Positions 54,533 through 62,388 of a stretch of DNA of 64,000 nt are shown here, piece by piece. Below the pieces are notes generated by a model. It was given only the letters and a program-made list of their open reading frames with translations. It searched no databases and was not told the DNA's origin. The stretch covers positions 1 through 64,000 of the forward strand of contig CAWJFP010000023.1 in NCBI GenBank assembly GCA_963842155.1, in the 5' to 3' direction. Made by a program: the position numbers and the translations under genes. The stretch comes from CAWJFP01 sp963842155. Lineage in GTDB: Bacteria; Pseudomonadota; Alphaproteobacteria; JACZXZ01. Numbering within the stretch: the stretch's first letter is position 1; every line of letters starts with the position of its first letter.

Positions 54533-55948
54533 ATGTCTCGGCACACCCTCTTCCTGACCGGGCATCTGGCGGAAAAGCGTCTGCGGGCCGTGCTGGCCGG
54601 CTTGGGCGATCCCGGCTTCGCCTGGACCGTCCATGATCTCGGCATCCAGGTCGCCGGGCTCATGACGGCCGATCTCATCCGCCGCCGCTTGCCGAAGGAC
54701 GCGCTCGGCGCCGACCGAGTGATCGTGCCGGGCCATTGCCGCGGCGATCTCGGCGCGCTGGGCGAGGAATACGCCTTGAGCTTCGAGCGCGGGCCCGAGG
54801 ATCTGCATGATCTGCCCGCCTATCTCGGCGGCGCCGCGAGCGCCATCGACCTCTCGCGCCATGATGTCCGCATCTTCGCCGAGATCACCGACGCGCCCTT
54901 GCTCCCCGTGCCGGCGATCCTCGAGCGCGCCCGCAACTACGCCCAGGACGGCGCCGACGTGATCGATCTCGGCTGCCTGCCCTCGACGCCCTTTCCCCAT
55001 ATGGAGGAGGCGATCTCCGCCCTCGCGGCGGAGGGGCTCGCGGCGAGCGTCGATTCGGCCGATATCGAGGAGCTTAGGCGCGGCGGACGCGGCGGCGCGA
55101 AATTCCTCTTCAGCCTCGACGAGGCGACGCTTGCCCTCGCCGAGGAGGTGGAAGCGACGCCGGTGCTTATCCCCGCCGAGCCCGGCGATCTCGATTCGCT
55201 GTGCCGCGCGGCCGAGCGCCTCGCGCGCGCGGGCCGGTCCTTTATCGTGGATTCCGTGCTCGATCCGATCCCCTACGGCTTCACCGCGTCGCTTCTGCGC
55301 TATGCCGAGATCCGCCGCCGGCTGCCGCAGGCGCGCATCCTCATGGGCATCGGCAACGTGACCGAATTGACCGACGCCGACACGACGGGGCTCAACGCGC
55401 TCCTCTTCGGCATCATCGCCGACCTTCGCATCACCGACGTGCTCGCGGTGCAGAAGAGCCCCCATTGCCGGCGCGCCATCCGCGAGGCCGATTGCGCCCG
55501 GCGGCTGATGTTCGCGGCCGCGAGCCTGCAGCGTTTGCCGGTCAATATCGACAAAGGGCTGATGGGCTTGCGCGACCGCCGGCCCTTCGCCTCGAGCGCC
55601 CGCGAGATCGCCGAAACGGCTTCCCTCATCCGCGACCGCAATTTCCGCATCGAGACGGCCGAGGACGGCATCCATATCTACAACAGCGAAGGTCACAGGA
55701 TCGCGCGGGACGCCTTCGATCTCTACCCGAGCCTCGGCGTCGAGGAGGACGGCGCCCACGCCTTCTATCTCGGCGTCGAGCTGGCGCGCGCCCAGATCGC
55801 CTGGCAGCTCGGCAAGCGCTATGTGCAGGACCAGGCGCTCGACTGGGGCGTGGCTGTGGAAAAGTCCAAGGAGGACGTCGCCGCGCATCGCGCGCCCGGC
55901 CCGACGCTGCAGGCGCGCAAGCGCCGCAAGACCGCGGGCTCGCGATGA
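54533..55948 (+). CDS. DUF6513 dihydropteroate-synthase-like protein of the H4MPT gene set
   Basis: 471 residues from ATG 54533 (TTG 54512 is possible). It starts RHTLFLTGHLAEKRLRAVL. It has a DHPS-like TIM barrel (ARNYAQDGADVIDLGCLPSTPFPHMEEAI, PVLIPAEPGDLDSLCRAAERLARAG, RILMGIGNVTELTDADTTGLNALLFGIIADLRITDVLAVQKSPHCRRAIREAD). The C-terminus is YLGVELARAQIAWQLGKRYVQDQALDWGVA. Homologues occur in all H4MPT-using methylotrophs and are required for the cofactor. It probably acts at the pterin-coupling step. Its stop overlaps the DUF447 start (ATGA). Confidence 0.85.
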   Translation: MSRHTLFLTGHLAEKRLRAVLAGLGDPGFAWTVHDLGIQVAGLMTADLIRRRLPKDALGADRVIVPGHCRGDLGALGEEYALSFERGPEDLHDLPAYLGGAASAIDLSRHDVRIFAEITDAPLLPVPAILERARNYAQDGADVIDLGCLPSTPFPHMEEAISALAAEGLAASVDSADIEELRRGGRGGAKFLFSLDEATLALAEEVEATPVLIPAEPGDLDSLCRAAERLARAGRSFIVDSVLDPIPYGFTASLLRYAEIRRRLPQARILMGIGNVTELTDADTTGLNALLFGIIADLRITDVLAVQKSPHCRRAIREADCARRLMFAAASLQRLPVNIDKGLMGLRDRRPFASSAREIAETASLIRDRNFRIETAEDGIHIYNSEGHRIARDAFDLYPSLGVEEDGAHAFYLGVELARAQIAWQLGKRYVQDQALDWGVAVEKSKEDVAAHRAPGPTLQARKRRKTAGSR

Positions 55949-56517
55949 TCGTCGAGAGCATCATCACCACGCTCGCGCCCGACGGCCGCGCCCACGTGGC
56001 GCCGATGGGCGTGATCTGGCGCGACGGCGCGCCGCTGCTCGCACCCTTCCGTCCCTCCACGACGCTCGATAACCTGCAGCAGAGCCGCAGCGCGGTGATA
56101 AACCACACCGACGACGTGCGTATCTTCGCGGGCTGTCTCACCGGACGGCGCGATTGGCCCCTCAAGCCCGCCGAGCGCATCGCAGGCGCGGTGCTCGCCG
56201 CCGCCCTCACCCATCAGGAGGTGCTCATCGAGCGCATCGAGGAGGATGCGCAGCGCCCGCGCTTTTTCGGCCGCGTCGTGCATCAGGTGGCGCACGGCCC
56301 CTTCGCCGGCTTCAACCGCGCCCAGGCGGCGGTGATCGAGGCGGCCATCCTGGTGAGCCGCCTCGATATGCTCCCCTGGGAGAAGATCGAGCGCGAGATG
56401 GGCTATCTCGAGATCGCCGTGAGCAAGACGGCGGGCGAGCGCGAGCGCGAGGCCTGGGGCTGGCTCGCCGCGCGCGTCGCCGCTTTCCGCGAGCGGGCGG
56501 GAAAGGTCGCCTCGTGA
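55945..56517 (+). CDS. DUF447 family protein of the H4MPT gene set
   Basis: 190 residues. ATG 55945 overlaps the DUF6513 stop, and its TGA overlaps the GTG of mfnB. It starts MIVESIITTLAPDGRAHVAPMGV, typical of the flavin-reductase-like split barrel of DUF447, with ALLAPFRPSTTLDNLQQ, INHTDDVRIFAGCLTGRRDWPL, RPRFFGRVVHQVAHGPFAGFNRAQAAVIEAAILVSRLDML. Members are required for H4MPT synthesis in methylotrophs, but the reaction is not known to me. Confidence 0.85.
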   Translation: MIVESIITTLAPDGRAHVAPMGVIWRDGAPLLAPFRPSTTLDNLQQSRSAVINHTDDVRIFAGCLTGRRDWPLKPAERIAGAVLAAALTHQEVLIERIEEDAQRPRFFGRVVHQVAHGPFAGFNRAQAAVIEAAILVSRLDMLPWEKIEREMGYLEIAVSKTAGEREREAWGWLAARVAAFRERAGKVAS

Positions 56518-57281
56518 CCGGCCTGCTCGCGAGCGTCCGCACGGCCGAGGAGGCGCTCGCCGCGCTCGAAGGCGGCGCCGACATCGTCGACCTCAAGGAG
56601 CCCGCGGCCGGCGCGCTCGGCCGCCTGCCTAGGGCGACGATCGCCGCCATCCTAGAGACGCTGGAGGGCCGCCTGCCTACGAGCGCCACCATCGGCGACA
56701 TGGCGCTCGAGCCGGCGCCGGTCGCGGCGGCCGTCGAGGCGATGGCGGCGACGGGCGTCGATTTCGTCAAGATCGGCATCTTCGCTGGCCCGCTTGCGCC
56801 CAGCCTCGCGGCGCTCGCCCCCGCCATCGCGAGAGGATGCCGCCTCGTGGCCGTCCTCTTCGCCGACCGGGCGCCGGATTTCGCGCTCATCGATCGCTTC
56901 GCCGCGGCGGGCTTTCGCGGCGTCATGCTCGATACGGCGGACAAGGCGACAGGCCCCCTCACCCATCATCTGCCCATGCCTCGTCTCGCGGCGTTCGTCG
57001 CGCGCGCGCAAGCGCAAGGGCTGCTCGCGGGTCTCGCGGGCTCCCTCCGCGCGGAGGACGTGGCCTCCCTTGCGGCGCTCGCGCCCGATTATCTCGGCTT
57101 CCGCTCCGCCTTGACCGGCGGCAGGCGCGAGGCGCCGCTCGACCCGGCGCGCGTCGCGCGCCTCGTCGCCATCCTTCGCTCGCCGGCGAGCAGCAACGCG
57201 ACCGCGGCGGCGGGCGCGCAATCCGCCGCGTGCTCGGCCGCCGCCGGCTCGACCGGAATGAGCGCCGCGAAGCTGCGATAG
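56514..57281 (+). CDS. mfnB: MfnB, (5-formylfuran-3-yl)methyl phosphate synthase
   Basis: 255 residues from GTG 56514. MfnB (DUF556) condenses two triose phosphates to the furan of methanofuran. The catalytic Lys28 lies in GGADIVDLKEPAAGALG, Lys86 in DFVKIGIF, and YLGFRSALTGG closes the barrel. The conserved chain ends near LDPARVARLVAILR (57177). The last 33 residues (SPASSNATAAAGAQSAAC...) are the antisense of the 3' end of mfnF, so the two genes overlap tail-to-tail by 193 bases. The stop may be displaced by an indel. Last gene of the DUF6513-DUF447-mfnB run. Confidence 0.88.
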   Translation: MTGLLASVRTAEEALAALEGGADIVDLKEPAAGALGRLPRATIAAILETLEGRLPTSATIGDMALEPAPVAAAVEAMAATGVDFVKIGIFAGPLAPSLAALAPAIARGCRLVAVLFADRAPDFALIDRFAAAGFRGVMLDTADKATGPLTHHLPMPRLAAFVARAQAQGLLAGLAGSLRAEDVASLAALAPDYLGFRSALTGGRREAPLDPARVARLVAILRSPASSNATAAAGAQSAACSAAAGSTGMSAAKLR

Positions 57282-58201
57282 GGCCGCCCGAGCCGCCGCG
57301 CCAACTCCTCGACGAGGAAGCGCCCCACGCCCGCGCCGACGATCGGTGCATCGGCCGGCGGCAGAAACGCCGAGAGCAGATGATGGCAGGCCGCCTCGAG
57401 CAGATGGAGCTGGCGCGCGGCGAGCTGGCGGGCGAGCGCGTCCCAGGCCGCGTCGGACGCCGACGCGGCGTCGCGCCCCGCCATCCGCGCGAGCCGCGCC
57501 CTGCTCTCGCCAAGCGACTTGCCGCGACTGTCCGCGCTCGCATGCTGATCGGCATGGGGCGGCAACGCGCTGGTCAAGCGATAGACGTCCGCCATGGAGG
57601 CGAAATATTCCGCCATGACGCCGAGCCGCTCGCCCCCAAACGAGAGATGGCGCGCGACCGCCATCACGGGCGTGCGCACGACGCCCGTATAGACCAGCTC
57701 GCGACAGGCGAGCCGCGAGGCGTCGTCGCGCCCGCGCGCCGCCACCCTATCCTCCTTGAGCGGCGTCAAATCCGTGGTGGTGCTGCCGATATCGATCAGC
57801 AGCCCATCGCCGCAACGCGCGGCCGCGATGACGGCCGAGGCATGCCAATTGGCGGAAGCGACGGCCGCCGGACGCGCCATCGCCTCCTCCGGCGTGACGA
57901 AGCCGTCGAGGCCATAAATCGCGACGGCCGCCGCGCCGAGCGCCGGGCGCAGGGCTTCGAGGATCCCGCGCACGCCCGTGGCGCGGTCGGGGAAGAGATC
58001 GGCGAGCTCGCCCGTCATGGTGACGGCGACGCGTTCCATCTTGGGCCAGCCCGCTTGTCCTTCGACGAGGGCGGCGCCGAGCCTGTCGAGGCCCTGCCAA
58101 AGGGCGCAAGGGACTTGCCGCAGATCGAGCAGCCGCCCCTCCGTCGCGCGCGCGAGCTTGAGATGGGCGCCGCCGATATCGAGGCCGAGTACCTCGCTCA
58201 T
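57089..58201 (-). CDS. mfnF: MfnF-like hydantoinase/oxoprolinase family protein
   Basis: 370 residues. ATG 58201 overlaps the mfnD stop (ATGA). It is an ASKHA-fold ATPase: EVLGLDIGGAHLKLARA at the N-terminus, AVASANWHASAVIAA, GLLIDIGSTTTDLTPLKEDRVAARGRDDASRL and a C-terminal PIVGAGVGRFLVEELARRLG. Archaeal MfnF joins the furan and tyramine parts of methanofuran; in methylotrophs it belongs to the H4MPT/methanofuran set. The last 27 residues are antisense to mfnB. Catalytic residues otherwise intact. Confidence 0.85.
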   Translation of the reverse strand: MSEVLGLDIGGAHLKLARATEGRLLDLRQVPCALWQGLDRLGAALVEGQAGWPKMERVAVTMTGELADLFPDRATGVRGILEALRPALGAAAVAIYGLDGFVTPEEAMARPAAVASANWHASAVIAAARCGDGLLIDIGSTTTDLTPLKEDRVAARGRDDASRLACRELVYTGVVRTPVMAVARHLSFGGERLGVMAEYFASMADVYRLTSALPPHADQHASADSRGKSLGESRARLARMAGRDAASASDAAWDALARQLAARQLHLLEAACHHLLSAFLPPADAPIVGAGVGRFLVEELARRLGRPYRSFAALIPVEPAAAEHAADCAPAAAVALLLAGERRMATRRATRAGSSGASRLPPVKAERKPR

Positions 58202-59206
58202 GCCGCCGCCTCCAACGCGGGCACGGCGATCTCGACCGGCAGGGGGGCGAGCGGGCGGATGAGCGACGCGAGCCCTTGCTTGCCGAGCGCCAGAACGAGC
58301 GCCGCCGGGTTGAGGCCCAGGCTGCGGCCGAGGCCGACATAGGAGGTAGTGAGGCGCGGATTGACCTCGAGCGCGACGAGCCCTTCGGGGCTCTCGATGA
58401 GGTCGATGCCGGCATAGCCCCAGAGCCCGGGAAGCGCGGCCGCGATTCGCGCGGCGATGGGCTCCAGCCGCTCGCGCATTGCCTCGGCGCCGCCCACGAT
58501 GCCGCCGCGATAGCGGAATCCACCCCCCACGCGCTCGACACTTCTGCCGGTTGCAGGCAAGGAGCCAAGCCTTGCCGTCCTCAGCCAAGATCGAGAGGCT
58601 CAAGGCGGCGCCCGGCAGGAAGGGCTGCAGCAGGAAGCTGCCCTGCGGCGCGCTTCGCCGCCAATCTGCCAAGTCGCGCTCGTCGGCGAGCCAGAAGACA
58701 TCCTCCGAGCCCACGCCGTCGTCGCGCTTCGCGATCCAGCCGGTCCGGCTCGGCGGCGGCGTCTCGCCGCTCGCCACGGAAGGCGGAACGGCGACGCCGT
58801 GGGCCGCGAGAAGGCGCGCCGTCGCCAGCTTGCTGCGCGCGATGGCGAGGGCCTCGGGGCGGCTATTGAGGACGGGCTTGCCGGCGTCGAGCGCGAGCCG
58901 CGTGAGCCGTTCCAGGATGCCGCCGGTCTCGGGCGCGATCGGCCAGACGAGATCGCTCGCTTCCATGAGCCGGCGCCAATCCCGCCAGGCGCGGCCCGGC
59001 TCGATCGCCTCGACCCGCACCTCGAGCGCGCCGAGCGCGATCGCCGGATCGCGCGCCACCGTGACCTCGATCTCCGGGATGCGCGCGAGATCGGCGGCGA
59101 GCGCGCGCAGCATCATGCGCGCTTCCGCGATCAGGCGCGAGGCTGCGCCGCTTCCCTCCAAGCCGCCTCCCGTGACATACTCGACGAGGAACAGCCGCAC
59201 TTTCAC
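58198..59206 (-). pseudogene. mfnD: MfnD-like ATP-grasp ligase (one frameshift)
   Basis: Starts MKVRLFLVEYVTGGGLEGSGA at ATG 59206. In archaea MfnD attaches glutamate to tyramine for methanofuran. ATP-grasp features are GWIAKRDDGVGSEDVFWLADE, SFLLQPFLPGAALSLSILAED and the metal site GLVALEVNPRLTTSYVG. An extra T near 58540 (cagaagTgtcg) breaks the frame between LLACNRQK and VERVGGGFRYRGGIVGGAE. Repaired length is about 335 residues. Probably intact in the organism. The stop overlaps mfnF. Its ATG is only 5 bases from the divergent HisA-like start. Confidence 0.85.
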
Positions 59207-59211
59207 TCCCC

Positions 59212-59916
59212 ATGTCCCAACGCTTTTCGATCATCCCCGTGCTGGACCTGAAGGCCGGCCGCGTGGTCCATGCGCGCGCGGGCGAGCGCGCGCAATATCG
59301 GCCGATCGAGACGCCGCTCGCCGCGACGAGCGCGCCCGAAGACGTGCTGGCGGGCTTGCGCGGGCTCAAGGACTTCCGCCGCATATATATCGCCGATCTC
59401 GACGCGATCGAAGGCGGCGCGGGCCATCGGGCGGCGATCGAGGGGCTCTTGCGCGCTTTCGCCGATCTCGAGATCTGGCTCGATGGCGGCTTCGCCACCC
59501 CGGAGGCGGCCTCGGCCGCCAGCGCCGAGCGCATTCGCCCTGTGCTCGGCAGCGAAAGCCTCGCGGAGCCCGCCGAAGCCTTGACGCGCTTGGCTGCGGC
59601 GCGCGGCCTGCTTTCGCTCGATTATCGCGGCGACGACTTCCAAGGCCCGGCCGCGCTGGAGCATGAGCCCGCGCTCTGGCCGCGCGACGTGATCGTCATG
59701 ACGCTCGCGCGCGTGGGAACCGGCCAGGGGCCGGATCTGGAACGCCTCGCCCGGATCAAATCGCTGGCGGGCGCGCGTCAAGTGTGGGCTGCGGGGGGCG
59801 TGCGCGGGGTCGAGGATCTGGAGCAACTGGCCGCCATGGGCATCGCGGGTGCGCTTGTTGCAACCGCGCTCCATGACGGCCGGCTCCCCCGGGCGGCACT
59901 TGCCGCCTTCGATTGA
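59212..59916 (+). CDS. HisA/HisF-like TIM-barrel protein of the H4MPT gene set
   Basis: 234 residues: SIIPVLDLKAGRVVHARAGERAQYRPIE at the N-terminus, FRRIYIADLDAIEGGAGHRAAIEGLL, LDGGFATPE and VWAAGGVRGVEDLEQLAAMGIAGALVATALHDGRL. It keeps the phosphate-binding loops of HisA but lacks the rest of the his operon. A HisA-like gene is a standard member of methylotroph H4MPT clusters; its reaction is not known to me. It is divergent from mfnD with only 5 bases between the start codons and convergent with fae. Confidence 0.82.
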   Translation: MSQRFSIIPVLDLKAGRVVHARAGERAQYRPIETPLAATSAPEDVLAGLRGLKDFRRIYIADLDAIEGGAGHRAAIEGLLRAFADLEIWLDGGFATPEAASAASAERIRPVLGSESLAEPAEALTRLAAARGLLSLDYRGDDFQGPAALEHEPALWPRDVIVMTLARVGTGQGPDLERLARIKSLAGARQVWAAGGVRGVEDLEQLAAMGIAGALVATALHDGRLPRAALAAFD

Positions 59917-59952
59917 ATCGCGGCGCTCGCCGCTTTCGATTGATCGCCATGA

Positions 59953-59979
59953 GCCGGCCTAGGGCTGGGCCAGGCCGGC
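59953..59979. terminator. Hairpin between the convergent HisA-like gene and fae
   Basis: An 8-bp GC-rich stem (gccggcct / aggccggc) with an 11-base loop, midway between the two convergent stops (59916 and 60038). No T run. It could terminate both transcripts. Confidence 0.45.
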
Positions 59980-60037
59980 CGCGCGACGGGCGTCTCGAGG
60001 CGCCCCCGCCGGCGCCATGCGGCCGAGGCCGCCTCGC

Positions 60038-60550
60038 TTATTGATGGGCCGCGAAGGGATGGGTGACCTTGTTGCGCTGATCGAGCGTCTGGCGGGCGGT
60101 TGGCTCGCCGGCCACGGCGCGCTTTAGAGCCTGCTTGGTCGCCTCGTAATTGAAGTCCTGGATCTTCTTGTCGTCGGCCGCTTCCCAATGGATGAACACG
60201 CCGACGCAGATGAAGATGTCGTCGGCCTCGTCGACGGGAATGGTGCCGTCCTTGACGCAGTCGGTGACCGCGGTGGCGACGGCGCGCTGCGCCGGGCCGA
60301 ACATCTGCACCGCCTGCTTGGCGTTCTTGATCGTCACCTTGTTGAAGATCACGGTGCTGGGCTTGCACATCAGGTTCGGGCCGATCACCGCGAGCAGCCC
60401 GTTGACGCCTTCGCGTTGGCTGGTGAGCGTGTGGCAGAAGGCGGTCTCGGCGGCGCTGCCGCGTGGCCCCAAAATCAAGTCGATATGGGCAATCTCGTTG
60501 CCGTCCCCAACGAGCGACTCGCCGACCATGACCTTGTTGATTTTTGCCAT
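60038..60550 (-). CDS. fae: Fae, formaldehyde-activating enzyme
   Basis: 170 residues, the normal length. ATG 60550 behind GGGAGGATATT. Fae condenses formaldehyde with H4MPT to methylene-H4MPT in the cytoplasm. Family motifs: KVMVGESLVGDGNEIAHIDLILGPRGSA with the active-site His near residue 21, GVNGLLAVIGPNLMCKPSTVIFNKVTIKNAKQAVQMFGPAQRAVA, and a C-terminal FIHWEAADDKKIQDFNYEATKQALKRAVAG. Complete. It is the last gene of the minus-strand run after the CitG-like gene (37 bases upstream) and supplies the pathway that follows XoxF. Confidence 0.96.
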   Translation of the reverse strand: MAKINKVMVGESLVGDGNEIAHIDLILGPRGSAAETAFCHTLTSQREGVNGLLAVIGPNLMCKPSTVIFNKVTIKNAKQAVQMFGPAQRAVATAVTDCVKDGTIPVDEADDIFICVGVFIHWEAADDKKIQDFNYEATKQALKRAVAGEPTARQTLDQRNKVTHPFAAHQ

Positions 60551-60587
60551 AATATCCTCCCATGGGCGTTGTTGACTTTCGCAGCGT

Positions 60588-61475
60588 TCACGCCGCTGCC
60601 TGCCGCACAATATCTGCGATGGCGGCGGCAAGCAAGCTTGCAACGGCAAGGTCCGCCGAGGTCCCGGGATTGATGCCGCGCGCCTTGAGATCGCGGTCGA
60701 AGGCGAGCAGCCGCTCGGACTGTCGCGGCAGTTCTTCGGCCGAGGGGAAGCGCTCGAGCAGCGCCGCCGCCTCGGCGCGCACCGCCTCCGCGCAGGGCCG
60801 CCCGAGCTTGCGCTCGACATGGCTGTCCGGGAAACCGGCGAGGAAGGACAGATAGACGTGGGTCGCTGCCCATTCCTGGCTCGTCCCACTTTGCCGCGCG
60901 GCGACGAGACGCGCGACGCCGATCTCGAAGACATCCTCGTAGCCCGTCGCATATTGCCGCGCGATCCGATCGCGGCCCGCGGCCAGCGCCATGGCTTGCC
61001 GCAGCGCGATCGTCGGCCGCGTCGCCACGTCCTGCGCCACCGCCTGGCCGAGACCGGCGGGCTGCGCCAGGCGAATCGCCTCATAGGCCTGGACGGCGTC
61101 CTCGACCGTCAGCCCTTCCAGCACCTCGAGCAGCGCCGCGCGCAAGCCCCCGGGCGCCGCCCGCTCGCCGGCCGCGAGGAGCGGTGCCGCGAGCAGCAGA
61201 ATGCCGAGATTGGTGTTGGCGCCGACGCGGCTCCAAGTCGCGCGCATCGCATCGCGCAGGCGCCGCCCGATCGGGCTGCCGGGCTCGGTAAGCGGCGGCG
61301 CCGAGACCTCGGCGCTGAGCTCGAAATCCTCGACCGTCATGCCGTGGCCGCCGCCATGGACATGCACGTTCCCCGGCTTGAGCGCGCGCAGCTCGAGAAG
61401 GCAGGCCTCGCGATAGGCAGCGGCGAGCGCGGCACGCCGCGCGCGCGAGGGCTCAGGCGAGACGGCCGAGCACAT
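60588..61475 (-). CDS. CitG-like triphosphoribosyl-dephospho-CoA synthase family protein
   Basis: 295 residues, all-helical family. Motifs: REACLLELRALKPGNVHVHGGGHGMTVEDFELSAEVSAPPL, GANTNLGILLLAAPLLAAGE and GINPGTSADLAVASLLAAAIAD, with the conserved KPGNVH and NPGTSADL. The family is best known from citrate lyase cofactor synthesis; here the gene sits with fae and ATP-grasp genes in an H4MPT cluster, so it likely has a related phosphoribosyl-transfer role there, as inferred from context. It overlaps the ATP-grasp gene by 23 bases. Confidence 0.85.
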   Translation of the reverse strand: MCSAVSPEPSRARRAALAAAYREACLLELRALKPGNVHVHGGGHGMTVEDFELSAEVSAPPLTEPGSPIGRRLRDAMRATWSRVGANTNLGILLLAAPLLAAGERAAPGGLRAALLEVLEGLTVEDAVQAYEAIRLAQPAGLGQAVAQDVATRPTIALRQAMALAAGRDRIARQYATGYEDVFEIGVARLVAARQSGTSQEWAATHVYLSFLAGFPDSHVERKLGRPCAEAVRAEAAALLERFPSAEELPRQSERLLAFDRDLKARGINPGTSADLAVASLLAAAIADIVRQAAA

Positions 61476-62325
61476 GATCGGCCAGGAGCTGGGCGATGTC
61501 GCAAGCGGCGACGGTTTGCAGCCCCTTCCAGGCGGGCATCGAATTGGCCTCGAGGACGAAGAGCGCGCCGTCCGGCGCCTCGATCACGTCGATGCCGGCA
61601 TAGTCGGCGCCCACCGCGGCGACGGCGGCGAGGCTGAGCTCGGCGATGCGGTCGCCGATCGCCGCGGCTTCGCAACGCCCGCCCCTCCCCACATTGGTGA
61701 CCCAGCTTCGTCCGCGGCGGACCATGGCGGCGACGGGCCTCTGCCCTACCACCATCACCCGGTAGTCGCGCCAGTCCTCCTCGCGCCCGACGAAATGCTG
61801 CAGATAGCGCACGCCGGCATAGGCCTCGGCGGGCGGCAGCTCGTCGTCGCGACGCAGGCGGACAAGGCCGCGTCCTTGCGCGCCGAACAGCGGCTTCGCC
61901 ACCCATTCCGAGAATCCCGCCGCCAAGAAGCCCTTCGCCGCCTCGTCGCGCTCGGCGACGTAGGTCGGCGGCGTCGGGATGCCGGCGCGATGGAAGAGGA
62001 AGCTCGTCATCGATTTGTCGACGCAGCGCTCGATGGCGCGCGCGTCGTTGACGACCGGCAGGCCGATGAGGCCCAAGGCATGGAGGAAGCCCAAGCGCAA
62101 GGTGACTTGCTCGAAGCTGCCGCCCGCGATGTTCTTGACGAAGACGGCGTCGGGCAGCCCGTCCTCGCAGCCCGGGATGAGGACGCCCGGCCCCTCGCCC
62201 TCGATGCGGAAGACGCAGTCCCTGAGCGAGCGCACGAGCGCTTCTGCCCCGCGCGCGGCGAAGGCGGCGACGAGCCGCCGGCTATGCCAATCCGGCTGAT
62301 CGGCGAAGATGACGATGCGGGCCAT
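61453..62325 (-). CDS. RimK/MptN-like ATP-grasp ligase of the H4MPT gene set
   Basis: 290 residues: RIVIFADQPDWHSRRLVAAFAARG, KNIAGGSFEQVTLRLGFLHALGLIGLPVVNDARAIERCVDKSMTSFLFHRAGIPTPPT, ATP-binding EWVAKPLFGAQGRGLVRL and the metal site DVIEAPDGALFVLEANSMPAWKGLQ. It resembles MptN/RimK ligases, which add glutamate to pterins or proteins. In this cluster it probably acts on H4MPT (dephospho form) or on the methanofuran side chain. It overlaps the downstream CitG-like gene. Confidence 0.85.
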   Translation of the reverse strand: MARIVIFADQPDWHSRRLVAAFAARGAEALVRSLRDCVFRIEGEGPGVLIPGCEDGLPDAVFVKNIAGGSFEQVTLRLGFLHALGLIGLPVVNDARAIERCVDKSMTSFLFHRAGIPTPPTYVAERDEAAKGFLAAGFSEWVAKPLFGAQGRGLVRLRRDDELPPAEAYAGVRYLQHFVGREEDWRDYRVMVVGQRPVAAMVRRGRSWVTNVGRGGRCEAAAIGDRIAELSLAAVAAVGADYAGIDVIEAPDGALFVLEANSMPAWKGLQTVAACDIAQLLADHVLGRLA

Positions 62326-62388
62326 GGCCGGGATTATAGCGGGGGAGCGAAACCGATGCCGCGCGGGCTCGATGGCCGGGAGAGCGTG

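Noticed and set aside
58530..58550. Programmed ribosomal frameshifting in mfnD and other broken genes
   Set aside because: No slippery heptamer followed by a stem or pseudoknot is seen, and the shifts occur at unrelated sequences in eight unrelated genes. Sequencing error is simpler.
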